Origin: Cololabis saira
Lineage: Eukaryota > Chordata > Actinopteri > Beloniformes > Belonidae
DNA: 64,000 nucleotides
Direction of reading: 5' to 3'
NCBI RefSeq assembly: GCF_033807715.1
Contig: NC_084599.1
Location: forward strand, 14,110,625 to 14,174,624
This document shows, piece by piece, positions 10,831 through 23,416 of the stretch. Under the pieces are notes generated by a model. The model was not told the DNA's origin, ran no database searches, and worked only from the letters and a program-made list of their open reading frames with translations. The translations under genes and the position numbers were made by a program. How positions within the stretch are numbered: the first letter of the stretch is position 1; each line of letters opens with the position of its first letter.

Positions 10831-11955
10831 TGCATCCTGACTTTGGCTATTGATTTCCAAGTCCTGGCATGGTTATGTCCACTGAGCATGTATAAGACAA
10901 ATCCACAGGACTCCACATATCAAGACTCTTCCACATTTATTTTTAAGTACCTGTGGGTCTCAAGAAATTATTTCTAACCTCACATACGTATCCGGCCATG
11001 GGATACCTACGCCTGTGTGGTAATTACGGGACTACAATCATTTCTTGAGTTCTGCTGTATTTACTGCACCAGTGGTTGTTGCAAAATCCCAAAAGCAGAA
11101 TATTTCCACGCCCACACTTGACAACTGGCTGGGGTAGCATCACCTCAACCTCTTTAGCATCACCTTATCCTTTTGCAAATTATCTGCAGTCATATGGTGG
11201 TTGCATTTTACCTCTCCGCCCAGCAGATGTGCAAACTAAGAAAAGTCATCTGTGTAAGAGAAATCAGTGGATGAACTCTAAATTACAGCTCTGGAAATGT
11301 CCCAGTCAACATACTGAACCTACCCTTTAAGTCCTAATCAGCCAGTGATCAAATATAATATGTAATATAAAACAAAATACGAAAATATATGCTTAAAAGG
11401 GGGAATTGTTTTCTGAATAACTTTCTTAACTGGAGGCTGGGTTAATTCAAACGCAGTACCTCAAAAATCCAACAGATGGTGCTAAATGTGTTTAAGGAAA
11501 CAGCATTTCAAGTACATTTCTGGAGCTTTTTTTAAAGCTACAAGTGTGCGTTTGTGTGTGTGGAGTCGGGGCATGAGGGGTCGAGTCAGTGTGCACTATC
11601 GGTCTGCACGCAAAGGCAAGGGGGTCATTATTTAAATATTTGAATGCAACAGATTGATGATGGGTAGGACATGATACATGATGCATAATGCAAACATCCA
11701 GGATCAAGCATACTGTCATCTGGCAAATGGCTAAATTAGCTGCAGCTCAACTCTATACTACCTAAACCACAGCATTTAGACTCTTTTTCACACACATTAC
11801 TCTACTTGAACCAAACATCAACATTATTAACTCTTTTACCTACAACATTGCGTCACCACCATCATAGCCCTGTTTGGCTGGAATCACTCCACAGATGAGT
11901 GCCGCTGGACCTCTGCCTCTCCACCACCTATTTCAAGTGCATGGGCCAGTTTCAC
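10830..11955. other. No supported feature
   Basis: The stretch may contain fossil transposon sequence near 11060-11330, but no motif is firm. No gene is supported. Confidence 0.45.
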
Positions 11956-11959
11956 AGAC

Positions 11960-12310
11960 AGAAACATGGATGTGGAATGAGTCACCCATGTGCATAGAGG
12001 CAGTGGAAAACTGAGCATCACACACCTACATGGGAACAACACTAAACCACCGGTTCAGATGTGTGGACGACATCTTGGCCACAATCCAAACCCAAGAAGA
12101 AGAGGCCTTCCCTGAACACATCTACTCAGTGGTCAGCAACATCAACTTCACCAGAGAGGATTCCAAAAACAACAATCTGACATTTTTTGGTCTGTGCAGT
12201 GCATATTGATGAGGATGGAAGACACTGAAATTCATCAGAAACTTGCATACACAAATCTGTTTTGTGACTCAGACCACAGCACTAAACATAGAAGAAAAGA
12301 AAAAAACAGC
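11960..12310 (+). mobile_element. Penelope-like element remnant
   Basis: At 12055-12165 the plus strand reads RFRCVDDILATIQ...FPEHIYSVVSNINFTRED. It matches the Penelope reverse-transcriptase region around the catalytic box (normally R.VDD), followed by INFT.E. The continuation near 12215-12300 reads DTEIHQK and then weaker similarity to the TH..YLLFDSHHP block. The fragment is frameshifted and isolated. Confidence 0.65.
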
Positions 12311-12734
12311 GGCAAAAATGTTTTTTTTTTTCCATCCCAAACGTGGCAGGTGTGTGAGTCACGTAGCATGATCTTCTCCAAACAGGTCATACCTATCCAC
12401 TTCAGAATCAAAACTAATACTAACTCAGACAAAAACTGGTTTGCACTAAGCACAAACCCAAACAGGAACAAAGTGGGGTTGTGATGAAGGTTGTGTAGGG
12501 TTGTTTTTATTGTAAAGCATTTGTGACTGGTGTCAGTGAAAGGTGCTCAATGCTCACTGCTTTATGTATCGCAAAGAAAACCATTCTAGTAAATTGGAAA
12601 CAAAAATCCAGTTTATGTATCAACCATTTTAGGAATCTTTTATCAGATCATATTAGTAGTGAGATAATGTCTGCCTCCACTGAACAACATTCGGCTGAAT
12701 TGCACTCTCTGTGGTCCCCGATTATTGGCTTTGT

Positions 12735-13930
12735 TACCTAGTGGGGGCGGGGGGGTGGTAATCTCGTAGCCCTTGGGGTTGGGGGTCGGCTTGGGGGGTC
12801 TGGGGCGCGGGCCTCTGGTGGCCCCTGGGGGCGGTGGGTGGGGCCGCGGGGCCCTGTCCCTAGCCGGTGGGGGCCTTGGGGGCCTATGGGGGGGGTTGCC
12901 TCATGGCGGTGGGGGGGGTGGCTGGGGAGGGCTCGGGCGGGGGGCTGTGGCTTGGGCGTCTCCGGGCCTCCCGGGGGGGGCTGGGCCGTGGACGTGGGGG
13001 TCCCACCCGGAGGGCCCGGCCCTGCCTGGGTGGGGGGTGGCTGTCTGCGCTGGGGGGGCATTGCTGCTTGGTCCTCCGTCGCTGGGCGGGGGCCAAGTGC
13101 CCCTGCGGATGTGGGGACTCCGTGACCCTTGGGGTGTCCGCCGGGGTGGCCTCGGGGGGGGGTGGGGCCGGGTCCGGGGATCGGGCCTCCCCTGACCGGG
13201 GGGTGCACGGGCGGGCGCGACGGCGGGGTGGCACCATTCCCAGGTATCTATGTCTTATGTTGTCAGTATGAATGGGAGGATGTTGGACCGTTTCCCCCTC
13301 CGTCTGGGGGCTCCGGCGGCGCCGGGGGCGCCCGTGGAGGTACGGTGGGGCACTGGCCCGGCTCGGAGGGCCGGCCCCCGTCTACTGGATGGCCGGTGGG
13401 GGGACGCGGGTGTCTTATCAGGGCCGGCTTTGCTGGTCCTGCTTCCTGGCTTCGGCCTCCGCTCCCCCTCTTTCCCCCCCTACACGATTCATACGCACAT
13501 AGGCGAAGGGCGGGGGGTCCGGGTCGTGGGGGGCACTGTCCCGCGTGGCCCGGCACTCCCCGCCTCACGGTTTTAACAGCAAAATAGACACTGCACATTC
13601 AACACTTAATAAATACATTTGACAAGGACACGTAGTTCGGGAGGGGGGGGGGTCGGTGTCAATCGATGCTTGGCCCTCCCCCCTCCCTGTTTTTATGGCA
13701 TTAATCACATGCACTCAACACCAGGGGCGGGAGGGGGTCCCACATCACCCGCGTTCCCTCACCGGCCTGGGACAGGTGGGTCGGGTTACCCGGGCCTGGC
13801 GGGGCTCGCCGTGCAGCCTGGGGTGCCTTCTGGCGGTGCTGGACCCCCCCGGGGAGGGGGAAACGGTGCGTGATTGTATGTCTGTGTCGGTGAGAATGCG
13901 GTATGGAAGGGTCCTGCCATGGAGGATTTG
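12735..13930 (+). repeat. Strongly G-rich block of a composite repeat
   Basis: The plus strand carries dense runs of 4-9 G for about 900 bases, with GC content far above that of its neighbours. Open frames exist on both strands but encode only Gly/Pro/Arg low complexity. A C-rich counterpart lies beside another copy of the downstream (CA)n family at 56250-56640, in the opposite orientation. The block is therefore probably one end of the same repeat unit rather than a gene or CpG-island promoter. Confidence 0.6.
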
Positions 13931-13989
13931 AGCCTCCATTGGCAGGACATCAAAACTTAATAATTTATCAATATTATATTATACAAAGA

Positions 13990-14186
13990 TGGTTATTATT
14001 ATTATTAGTAGTAGTATTATTATTATTCTTATTAGCAGGCGGTGGGTTGCCTCCCTCCTACTTCTCCCCTCTGTGGGGTTGCCGGTGGCCTGGGTTCCGG
14101 GCTCTTCCGTGTCGGCCTCTGGTCTCGCGGGTGGCGGGGTTGCTCCCCCCACTATAGATACACTTCAGGTGGAGCTTTGTTTGGTT

Positions 14187-14235
<49 letters not shown>

Positions 14236-14560
14236 TATAGTCACTTAGTCACATGCATATACACACACACACACACACACGCATGATCATATACATACAC
14301 ACACACACATAGACATACACACTGGCTTGTTCACCTGCATGCTGGCTCTCTAGTTTTTGGGTTTAGGTAGCGGTAGCGATAGCTTAGCTCAGACTGCGAC
14401 GATCAGATCTCAAGATTTAGGTCGATTGCTGTTATTGTTTTGGTTGGCTCCGTGCCGGTTTCGTGCTTTGTTTTATGGTTTTTTGTTGCAGATTTCCAGT
14501 GCTTGACGTGTGTCTCCGTGTGTTCCTGCTTCCTGGATTGGCAGTGGATGTCGAGCAGTG
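13990..14560 (+). repeat. (CA)n-centred repeat family, copy 1
   Basis: The unit starts GCAGGCGGTGGGTTGCC near 14036. It passes CCCACTATAGATACACTTCA, a (CA)n tract (14190-14330) and ACCTGCATGCTGGCTC, and runs to TTTCCAGTGCTTGACGTG and CCTGGATTGGCAGTGGATG. The same ordered blocks occur in reverse at 37262-37930 and 55500-56250. No coding capacity is seen. Confidence 0.8.
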
Positions 14561-14759
14561 AGGAGGGCTCAGAGCTTTACACTGGTGAAACATCAACTCC
14601 TCGACATGGGACGATATGGGAGAACCAGCTCATCCCGACTCAGCGATCACCTTCAAGAACGAAGAAAATAAATCAAGTCTCTGTCTTACCTTACCCTGAC
14701 TGGGATGACTGAGAGTCTACACCAGGAGCCTGGAAGTATGTTGAAATGTCAACATTCCC

Positions 14760-15845
14760 CCTGCGGAGTCAGCGCAGCCTTCAATGCACAAAATAATTAC
14801 TCACCTTACGTAAAGGGCATCTATGGATGCTGTCATCATTAGTGTTTAAAAAGAAGCAGAAATTAAACCTTTAAAACTAATATTAAAACCTTTCTGTTTA
14901 GTAAAGCCTATAGTTAGTGTTTAGTAAACCTCTAGCTGGTGTTGGTAAATCTCTAGTTAGTGTAAACTCTGTGCTAGAGTCAGTAGTCATAGTTGCAGCT
15001 ATAGAACAAGACTATAATAGTTAGTCTCAAACATAGCTTCTTGGTAGATATGCTTCTATAAGCCTCTGCTGCAGGGGGGCACCCACATGATCCACTGGGC
15101 GGTGCCTCTCACCCTTCTTCTCCTCTCCTCTTCCCTTTCTCTCTCCTCTTCCCTTCCTCTCTTCTCCATTTCCATTTTTATTTATAATAAGTATCTCATA
15201 GCTATCATTTTTGTCCATCGTTTCTTGTGCCGGTCCCCCCTTTTCTTCTCTTTTTTCTCTTTTGTACATGTTGCAGCATCCTCTGCCGCTGGCGAAGAGC
15301 ATCTCTGAATGCATAACACTGGAACCTGCAGCGTGGGAGTGAGAGGGGCAGGGTAACGGCCCGGGCAGGCGGGGGAGAGATTTGTCCGTCAAGACACCTC
15401 TCCCTGGCCCTGCCCCTTCTCAACCTTTCCCCGACCCTGCACCCCAACCTGGGGCTTGCTGATTGATTCGGGAGCTGCGTGCTGGCCTGCGGTCCCCACC
15501 CCCGGTCATCCCGTTGCTGCTTCCACCTGCCTGCTGTGCTGTTGACGTCCCCGACCCCCAGTCTGGCCCTCGGCAGGAGGGTCCCCCCTTATGATCCAGG
15601 TCCTGCTCAAGGTTTCTTCCCTCCTAAAGGGGAGTTTTTCATTGCCACTGTTTGGCTTAAGGCTTTTCTCCCACTATGGGAGTTTTTTCCTGCCATTGTT
15701 TACGTATTAATTGCTCGGGGGTCATGTTCTGGGTCTCTGGAAAGCATCTAGAGACAACTTTTGTTGTATTAGACGCTATATAAATAAAATTGAATTGAAT
15801 TGAATTGAATTGAATTGAATTGAATTGAATTGAATTGAATTGATT
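14760..15845 (+). mobile_element. Teleost retroelement 3' UTR with (TTGAA)n tail
   Basis: Characteristic blocks occur in order: TAAAGGGGAGTTTTTCATTG, CCACTATGGGAGTTTTTTCC, GCTCGGGGGTCATGTTCTGG, and TAGACGCTATATAAATAAA leading into (ATTGA)n. This 3' end is extremely common in fish genomes. It follows the (CA)n block directly, so 12735-15845 may be a single long element. Confidence 0.65.
15788..15842 (+). repeat. (TTGAA)n pentanucleotide tail
   Basis: About 11 units directly after the ATATAAATAAA sequence of the retroelement 3' end. Confidence 0.95.
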
Positions 15846-16189
15846 TATCTTAACCATTTAATTAAACACTTAGTCTGGATTTAGCTGCAATCATAGTTAT
15901 AAGCAGAAACACCACATGTGATTAGAAGCCTAAAACTGACATCACCAAAGACTCAAAAGTTATACATGATGTCATACCTGAGCTCATGAGCAGAATGTGA
16001 AATTAAATCTGGAGCAGGTGCAAGTTAACTGACTAACACATTGCTGCAGATCAATAGCTCCCACCTAACCATATACAGTCGACAAGCTGCACTTGATGTG
16101 GTGCATCACCGGTGTCTTATAGTTTATTGATGCTACATAAAACAACACCACAACCACACTAAATTACAAGAAAATTTATGAGTATGCGT

Positions 16190-16612
16190 TTTCTCTGGAT
16201 GCTCTGGCTTTTTTTTTTTAATATTATTTTTATCCCCCCAATTTTTTTCCATTTTTTCACCCCAATGCTTCTACCTAAGTCCGTCCTGGGCATTGCCCAA
16301 CCTGCACTGAGCTCAAGTCAAGCTGCTTCTTTTCTTTTCACCCAACAGGGTCGGGCGATTCTGGCCGGACATAGATCCTCCCCACCCGGCTGGCCCGAGG
16401 GGGCATGTATAGCCCAGGACTGTGTGCATGTTTTTGTGAGGGTAGCTCACATTAGCTACTCAAGGGAACACGGGGAGAACATGCAAACTCCACACAGAAA
16501 GGCCCTTTCGCCAACCCCACCCATGGTGTGGGCGTTGAAGTCATGGGGGAACTTAACACACATTCAGCGCCCACAACGTCCCCTGTGAGCTGTGAGGCGG
16601 CTGCACCACCAT
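16190..16612 (-). mobile_element. tRNA-headed SINE, copy 2 (minus)
   Basis: The order of blocks matches 39071-39574. A T-rich left end is the poly-A tail of the minus-strand element. Then come TACCTAAGTC.GTCCTGGGCATTG, GGGGGCATGTATAGCCCAGG, GGGGAGAACATGCAAACTCC and a head near 16570-16610. This copy is shorter, and its B-box region is partly lost. It ends in an (ATAAG)n tract. Confidence 0.75.
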
Positions 16613-16616
16613 AAGA

Positions 16617-16696
16617 TGAGATAAGATAAGATAAGATAAGATAAGATAAGATAAGATAAGATAAGATAAGATAAGATAAGATAAGATAAGATAAGA
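16617..16696. repeat. (ATAAG)n pentanucleotide microsatellite
   Basis: About 16 pure units at the head end of the SINE copy. Confidence 0.96.
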
Positions 16697-16699
16697 TCT

Positions 16700-18280
16700 G
16701 TTGTGGTCTGAGGTTAACAGCTGCTCAGAGGCCATATGAGTCCATTTCCACCGTCTTACACTCCTCGTCATTGTTAAAGCTAATTTATGAAACATTAAAA
16801 TGTGGATTTTGACATGTTGTCACTTTGGCATCAGCATTAGACACGTGGCTGTAATTGCTCTCTCATGCAAGTAAGACATAAACCACTCATTGGCCCTCAT
16901 ACAAATGTAGAATAACAGCAACATAATCTTTTAAGATTTATCTCACTTTATGGTGTTCATGCTGCAGCAGCTACCTTGCAGCATTTCCTCTGGTTTTTAT
17001 CATAACTTGGTTTCCCACATAAAAAGAGCTATGTTTATGCATACTCTTGAGATTTTAAGCATTATATAAAAAGTATTTTGAAAACGACCATATACCGTAT
17101 GGCAGGTGATCTTTCTTTTAAACTGGACTTGCTGCTTTTTCAAGGCGGAAAGCTTGAAATTAGATAAATATAAAAAGAAAATAATACGGAAAAAGTCAAA
17201 TGCAAACTTGACATCGTCGTGTTGATATGAAGACATGGTTTTCACGGCTCCCCCCAGGTTAATAGTTTTATTTTCAAAAGGGAAATTTGGGGACAAGTAT
17301 CACTTTCAGCAGCAAGCTGTAAGTTGAATACCAACTGAATATTGAAACAAGACGTAACCACAAATGTGTTGACTGCAACATAAGAGACTGAGTTTTTTTA
17401 ATTAGTGTATGTTGTTGGATAAAAGCATGAAGGTCTGCACATCTGTGGTTTACAAAAAAAAAAAAAAGGTGAGAACCATGAAAAACTTTGACTTGTGTTT
17501 TCTTTATGATTTTTGCAACAAAGGAGTTTTTCTTTTAAACAACCTCTAACCATTCTGTTAAACTGTCCCGGTGTGATAAAATATTTTTCATCTCACTGAT
17601 GAAAAGGAAGAATATGTGCTTGAGGTATGGCTGACTAAAGTGCAAATCTTTATTCATGTTTTAAAGGATTATTCACAACTTACCAAGCACTGAGTTGGTA
17701 GCATATTTATCAGGAAATTCAGAAGCCCGTCACGTGGATGAAAAGAAACATAAACTCTTTCACAAAAATCATCCTGCAGACATGCAAGACCCTTGCGATG
17801 TTCACACAGGAAGGAAAGACACGTCAGAACTGCTACTGTTGTATCCCCTAATGGTGCGTGTGCCCAGCCAGCACATCTTGTCACTCCACACATATGACTC
17901 TGCGGTGTACTCAGAAGCGAACACTGCAATGAGGGTGCTGAGTTTTAAAAAAAGAAAAAAAGTAGTCTGCAAAAAGAGAATAAACGTGTGCTTGCATTTA
18001 TCTTTTAGGTCACTCAGTTACGCAATTCCAAATTCACTTGAAAAGAAGTCTTCAAATTTCCAACCACCTGTGTGGAATATATCGCAATGCATGTAATTAT
18101 CAGGTGTAAATGATGTTATGCTAATACTTTCCAGTGGTCAGGATGAAAACTCATGTGGGTGTTCCTCAGACAACTCAAACGTGAATCACAGTGATTGAAT
18201 GCAAACATGACACTTTTTGCAAACTGCTGCATGGTTATTATTATCTCGTTTGTTTCAAGACATGAAAATACATTAGGTAT
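16700..18280. other. Intergenic sequence downstream of faslg
   Basis: No gene or clear repeat was found. The distal part, from about 18280, may belong to the faslg 3' UTR. A TTTATT near 18283 would read AATAAA on the minus strand. Confidence 0.45.
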
Positions 18281-18567
18281 GGTTTTATTAAATAGACTTC
18301 CAAATAATAACAATATAAAACAGTATCTGTTTTGTACACACACATTTAATACATGGTATCAGTTCTACACCACAATAAATATAGAAAAATATTACAACTA
18401 AAACAGCAGCTTAGTGTTAACTGACTTGCATCATCGATAAAAAGGCACAATATGGACTTATGCATATGTGTAAAATTCAATTTCACTGCCTTCCTAAATG
18501 CTTTCAGCCCACAGTTTTTAAGCTGCCAATCAAGCAAATGTGCTATATATCTATATGTATGTATAAA

Positions 18568-18702
<135 letters not shown>

Positions 18703-18869
18703 CATACATATATGATATACTCTATATTAACAGGAATTACATTCAATGCATCATTTGGGTAAAGTGATGAGTAAGTCCCACTCTTGTATGAGACATTTTG
18801 ACCTGATTACATTCTGTCTCTGGAGTAAAATTACAACACAAAGGCACAATGTCAAGCACCAAACTCTGT

Positions 18870-20498
18870 TCAGATCTTGTAGAGGCCAAAGAAGCTGCCA
18901 TAATGCGATTGGCTAAGATACTCAGGGTGTGATATGTTCACATAAACTTTATCATGTTTCTTAAGCTGATGTGCAGAGCCGAGATAATTCTCTGTGGTCC
19001 AGGAGCGAGTGGAGTGCTGAGGGCAGAACCCAGCTCTGTGGGCATTCATCAGGGTGAGGGGGGCAGGATCTCCCTCCCTCCTCACAAACACAGAGTGCTC
19101 AAAGGAGGACGTGGGATGGCAGTTCTTAAAGATGAGCTCCACTCGTGAGTAAACGTGGTAAAGGCCAGTCTCATTGACCCGCAGGGCTCCATCTTCCTTC
19201 TGGTACACCACTCCACCGATGGCGAATGCCTGACCCACCTTGTGCTCCCATCGCAAAGTCTTACTATTTCTATTCGTTTCTATTCGTTCTGCAAGAACAA
19301 AGACAAGGTGTTACAAAATGTGGACATCAGAGAATCGCAGAGTAGAGCCGATTTTGATGGAAACGTTACCTATCAAATGTGCAGCAGGCCGGATGCTTTC
19401 TCGTTCTCCCTTTGACCCATCTTCAGGTTCATAGACACCTGAAACAAGCCTCAGATTAGACACGTCGCCTCCTCTTCTCCTTCACAGGGAACATTTACAC
19501 CATGATGGAAATACTTCAGCTGAGGTGGGAGGTGTTGAAAAATGGACACCTACCAATCTGCTTCTGGGGTGCACTAAACTCCAAGGTAGCCTCAGGTTCA
19601 ACCTTAAGTGAAATAAAAAAATGGGAAACAGATCAGAATACCACATCACAAACATATTTGCACCTCATAGCTTACATCAAAAAACTGTCTCACAGAGTCA
19701 GAGTCAGAGAGAGAGGATTTCCTGTCTAAATGGACTGGTGACCACAGAGAGCTGAGAAGATACCAGATTGGGTTTTTAAATGTCAGAGCTGTTGGAGACT
19801 TCTCAGAACTTCATGATCAGAATGTATCATGTAAGCAGTTATTAAACTTTGCAGGTCTGCCCAAACTTTCCAGCCACATTTCCATGCTCCCACCTTACCT
19901 CTCTCTGTCACCCCCTCTCTGTGCAAAGGTGGCAAAAGTCACACCTTTTTTTGTAATTTAATGCTTTGCTATTGTCAAAAAAAAGAACAGTGCATCGAAA
20001 ATAACATGATTAACATGATGCCCTAGAAAACTTTACTCACTTATTTTATAGCATTAAAATTCTTCAAACTGCATTTTCACAATCCTCCTTTTTCCAGCCT
20101 CAAGCCCTCATTGTCATACAGTTCTCCTCTCATAGTTAGCCCAGATCAGTAAGTGCTCCTTCCTTTGCATTTTCCAAGTAAGTTCTTACCTGTCGTGCAT
20201 TTCTCAGTTGTTTCTGTATGTGCATAATCTGGTAGGCTTCAAATCCCAATGCTGCAAACACCAGCAGGAACAGCAACAGGAGAATCAGGGCCAGGCTGTA
20301 GCTGATTCCCAGGCAGCCCCCTCTCTTTCTCCTCACTCTCTCCTGGGCTGGAGGGAAGGACCAGCAGGGTATCAGATTTGGAGTCTGCGCTGAGTCGTGC
20401 GTCCCCCCACCTCTGTCCACGACAAACACCTGTGGGAACGGGTAGCTCTGGTCGCTGCTCATGGTGAGGTCCTTCTGCGAGTCAAACTGGGTGTGCAT
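18870..20498 (-). CDS. faslg: Fas ligand (TNF superfamily member 6), four exons
   Basis: Type II membrane death ligand that triggers apoptosis by binding the Fas receptor as a trimer. I place the exons at 20498-20190, 19602-19554, 19438-19370 and 19288-18870. All junctions are GT-AG and the phases agree (0, 1, 1), giving 281 residues, the same length as human FASLG. The N-terminus holds QSYPFPQVFVVD, like the YPYPQIYWVD of mammals, then basic RVRRKRGG and a transmembrane helix at about 62-86. The stalk has KQIG, and the TNF-homology domain starts at RPAAHLI (136-142). NETGLYHVYS, Cys199 and Cys231 (the family disulfide pair), LTLM, YLGS and the C-terminal FFGLYKI follow. N-glycosylation sites lie at 181 and 260. 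The long proline-rich cytosolic tract of mammals is missing. A second in-frame ATG (20462) aligns better with the mammalian start and would give 269 residues. Confidence 0.93.
19603..20189 (-). other. faslg: faslg intron 1
   Basis: The donor is GTAAGAACT after the codon for Gln103, and the acceptor is TTTCACTTAAG. The length is 587 bases and the phase is 0. The other introns are short (115 and 81 bases), typical of compact fish genes. Confidence 0.85.
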
Positions 20499-20499
20499 C

Positions 20500-21015
20500 T
20501 GTCAACTCTGCACAGAAGGAGGTGTCTCTTATGTCTGCACACACATGACTTGTAGAAATCAACTTCAGCTATCTATGCATTCACCACCCACAATCCCCAC
20601 CCACGCCTGCACTAAAGACTGTATGTAACTTAAACATATCAAGGATCTATCAAACCATCTATTTTCTCATTATTGTTTCATCTGCCTGCAACCTCTTCTT
20701 ACCTCATGCATTTAGGGTTTAATTTGCATAGAAGTTCTACTTCACATTCTCACATACAGGCCAGCGTCTTATAGCAGAGTCTGAAACCAAGAGAAGTTTG
20801 AGGTTTTGGGTGACTCGAACCTCCCTGAGCACCTTCACACAATCATCACAAAGAGACCTTTTCATAATTTCCAAGAAGGGAAAGACAGAGGAACCACAAA
20901 CCCACATCAACTGGTCAGCTGCATAGAAGAATCGGGTCTCTTGAGTTATGTTTTGTGCATTCTCCCCATTCTGTCAAACTACTGCTTGTCAACTCATTTC
21001 ACTTTAAGTGCCTAT
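20500..21015. other. Upstream region of faslg
   Basis: This should hold the 5' UTR and promoter of faslg. I could not identify a clear TATA box or a confident NFAT, NF-kB or AP-1 element by eye. No other gene is visible. Confidence 0.4.
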
Positions 21016-21169
21016 GTAACTTACAGTTTTTCTCGATTGCTTTGACACATTTTGCACATCATGGGTCAACTTTATCTAATGCTCACACCTTCTTTGCACA
21101 GCAAGAGTCCTCTCTGGCGAATCAGTTAACTATTTCTCATTGCTTTCACACAATTTTCTTTGACTTTTA

Positions 21170-22589
21170 CAGTTTTTCACAATTGTTTAAACACATTTCC
21201 TGATTGACTACCTCACTTTCTCAAAACTCTAAACAAAAATTGCAAAACTCACACACAAAATGCAAAATCCTACACTTCTCTTGCAAAAGCACACTCTACC
21301 TTCAAAACAGTGTTAACTCTTCACTAAATGGTATTTCCTTCTCAAATGCCAAACACATACATCATTTGAGTAGACATTTCTAAGCACCCACGGAACACTG
21401 ATGTGCAGAATGGAAGACACTATAGTATGAATGGAAAACACTATATGAATGCCTCAGTGTTACACCTTCAGCTGTTGGATGTAATATATCACCATATAGT
21501 ATTGTTATGTATAGGCTACTCAAATAGAAAACAACACACAATTCTGTACTGTAACAACAAATAATATTTTACAGTATTTGGACTCAAAATGTGCAGTCCA
21601 CTGGACATCACAGCAAGCTGTGGATTACAGTAAAACTTGACAGAAAATAGAAACAGAACAAAAGTATTAGATTGCATCCTACCTTTCATCCCTGGCTGGC
21701 CACAGGACCTCGTCCACGTCGCAGGCGATGTTCTCCCTGGCCAAGCAGCGGGGGAAGAATCTCCTACAATGCCGCATGAAGCCTTGACAGGCCTCAGCAG
21801 AGACATCGCCACATGCGTCCTCCATGGCCTGCAGCAGTGGGATCCGTGTCTGAGGATTTCTCTCGTATACCTTCCATCTCCAGGCAGAGAAAAACTCCTC
21901 AATTGGGTTGAGGAAGGGAGAGTATGGAGCGAGATATAGGACATCAACTTCTGGATGGACCGTGAACCAGTCACGGACCAGAGCAGCCCGGTGGAAACTG
22001 ACATTGTCCCAGATAACAACCAACCTGACCACTTCTGTGTCCTCCATCTGGTCTGGCTGGACAATAATATTGTAGAGCTGGTCCAGGAATGCTAGAAGAA
22101 GTGCAGTGTTGTAGGGGCCGAGGGTGGCATGGTGATGGAGGTGATTGACACGTGGTGATTGATGGCAGCACACATTGTTATGTTCCCTCCACGTTGGCCA
22201 GGGACCTCTGTGATGGCACGCTGGCCGATGATATTCTTCCCTCGGCGCCTTCTTTTTACAAGGTTGAACCCCGCTTCATCAATGAATATGAATTCAATGG
22301 CAAAATGCTGATTGCAAATTGCACAACAGCCTTTGGAGTTTAGAAATGTGATTGACTGTGTGTTCTGTGTGAACAGCAAGAGAGGGAATTCAGGAAGAGT
22401 GTGCAGGGTATTGGGAATTGTGTGTAGTGTTGTGAGAAATGTGTGGTATGGAATGGGAATTTGAGTCTAGAGCAGTAAATGTGCTTGGAGTTCAGCAGGA
22501 TTGGTTCAGCCACCTGAAACATGAGTTTCAGGTTGTGCACATTGTGTCTGATGTTCCAATAAATGTGTTTAAACAATTGTGAAAAACTG
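21170..22589 (-). mobile_element. Tc1/mariner (IS630-type) element, copy A, with perfect TIRs
   Basis: The left end CAGTTTTTCACAATTG continues to a 29-base terminal repeat. It is matched without error by the reverse complement of 22561-22589. TA flanks both sides (21168-21169 and 22590-22591), the Tc1/mariner target. The length is 1420 bases. The minus strand carries the transposase remnant at 21679-22379. Confidence 0.92.
21679..22379 (-). pseudogene. DDE transposase remnant of copy A (IS630/Tc1 superfamily)
   Basis: Two overlapping minus-strand frames, split by a frameshift near 22150, give the catalytic core. The first acidic residue is in FIFIDEAGFNL (near 22280), the second in VVIWDNVSFHRA, and the third in PYSPFLNPIEEFFSAW. 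The C-terminus reads CDVDEVLWPARDER. The usual glycine/arginine-rich and helix-turn-helix N-terminus is missing, so the protein is not functional. Fragments of the same protein occur in copies B and C. Confidence 0.88.
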
Positions 22590-23416
22590 TAATACACTTT
22601 TCAAAACAGTTAACACACTTCTCACAAAGAGACACAAAACCGCAATGGAAATAAGCTCCTGCTTTATTGTGTTTTTATCCTTTTGATGATGGTGTGGCCT
22701 ATGTATTTATACATTTTCCATTGTCAATAAAGATGTCAAATGTCAAACATAACTGATTTACCATGGCAACACATTGCAGACACTTCGTAGCAGCCAATTG
22801 GAACTCTCTCAATTCTAAAAAATATCAGCACCTGTGTGAACTCTCTTTGCAAAACAAAGCAAGTAGTCCTCAACCTATCAAAGAGGTAAATAGCTTGAAG
22901 TTGACACCAAGCATGGATCGAGGAGGACATGGATGAGAACATGTGGCCTGATCGTCAGGCCCGTGTCGACAATGCGTAATTTTCCTGTATTTTTATTTTT
23001 TTCATATTTACATGGTTTCATTTCATTGTGTTTCATTTACAGTACTTTCTTTGAGAATTGACCTTTGTTGTACTGCATATTGAACCCTGTCATTTTGATT
23101 GCTTACAGTATGTGCATGTGACAAGTACTGCAATAAATATTTCTTAGAGAAACAATCTTTATTGTAGATGGTTATAAAATAATTTCCAAACAAGTTGGCG
23201 TTCAACAATATACAGTGATAAAGATTCTTCTGGAGTGGAAAGTATTCCACCAGATGCCAATCTTTGAGGGAACATCCCAACAAATTTACTCCAAAGATAG
23301 AATACACAATACTGTGAGGGAAAGAAAAGAAAAAAAAAACTGTAACGACAACAAAAAATACAGAAACACAGACAAGAATCACGTCTCAGACCCTACAAGC
23401 CTCCCTGATCATGTTA

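Larger units (their letters stand above)
21024..23415. mobile_element. Probable outer Tc1/mariner copy hosting copy A
   Basis: At 21024 the sequence CAGTTTTTCTCGATTGCTTT resembles the family TIR. At 22913-22935 the plus strand carries ATG followed by GAT CGA GGA GGA CAT, like the MDRGG/RGRGR start of these transposases. Copy A (21170-22589) lies between them. The right end was not found, so the extent is a guess. Confidence 0.35.

Noticed and set aside
12738..13931. Many overlapping open frames on both strands of the G-rich block (up to 156 codons)
   Set aside because: They are Gly/Pro/Arg/Ala low complexity. Every frame is open because of base composition, and none has a domain or conserved motif.
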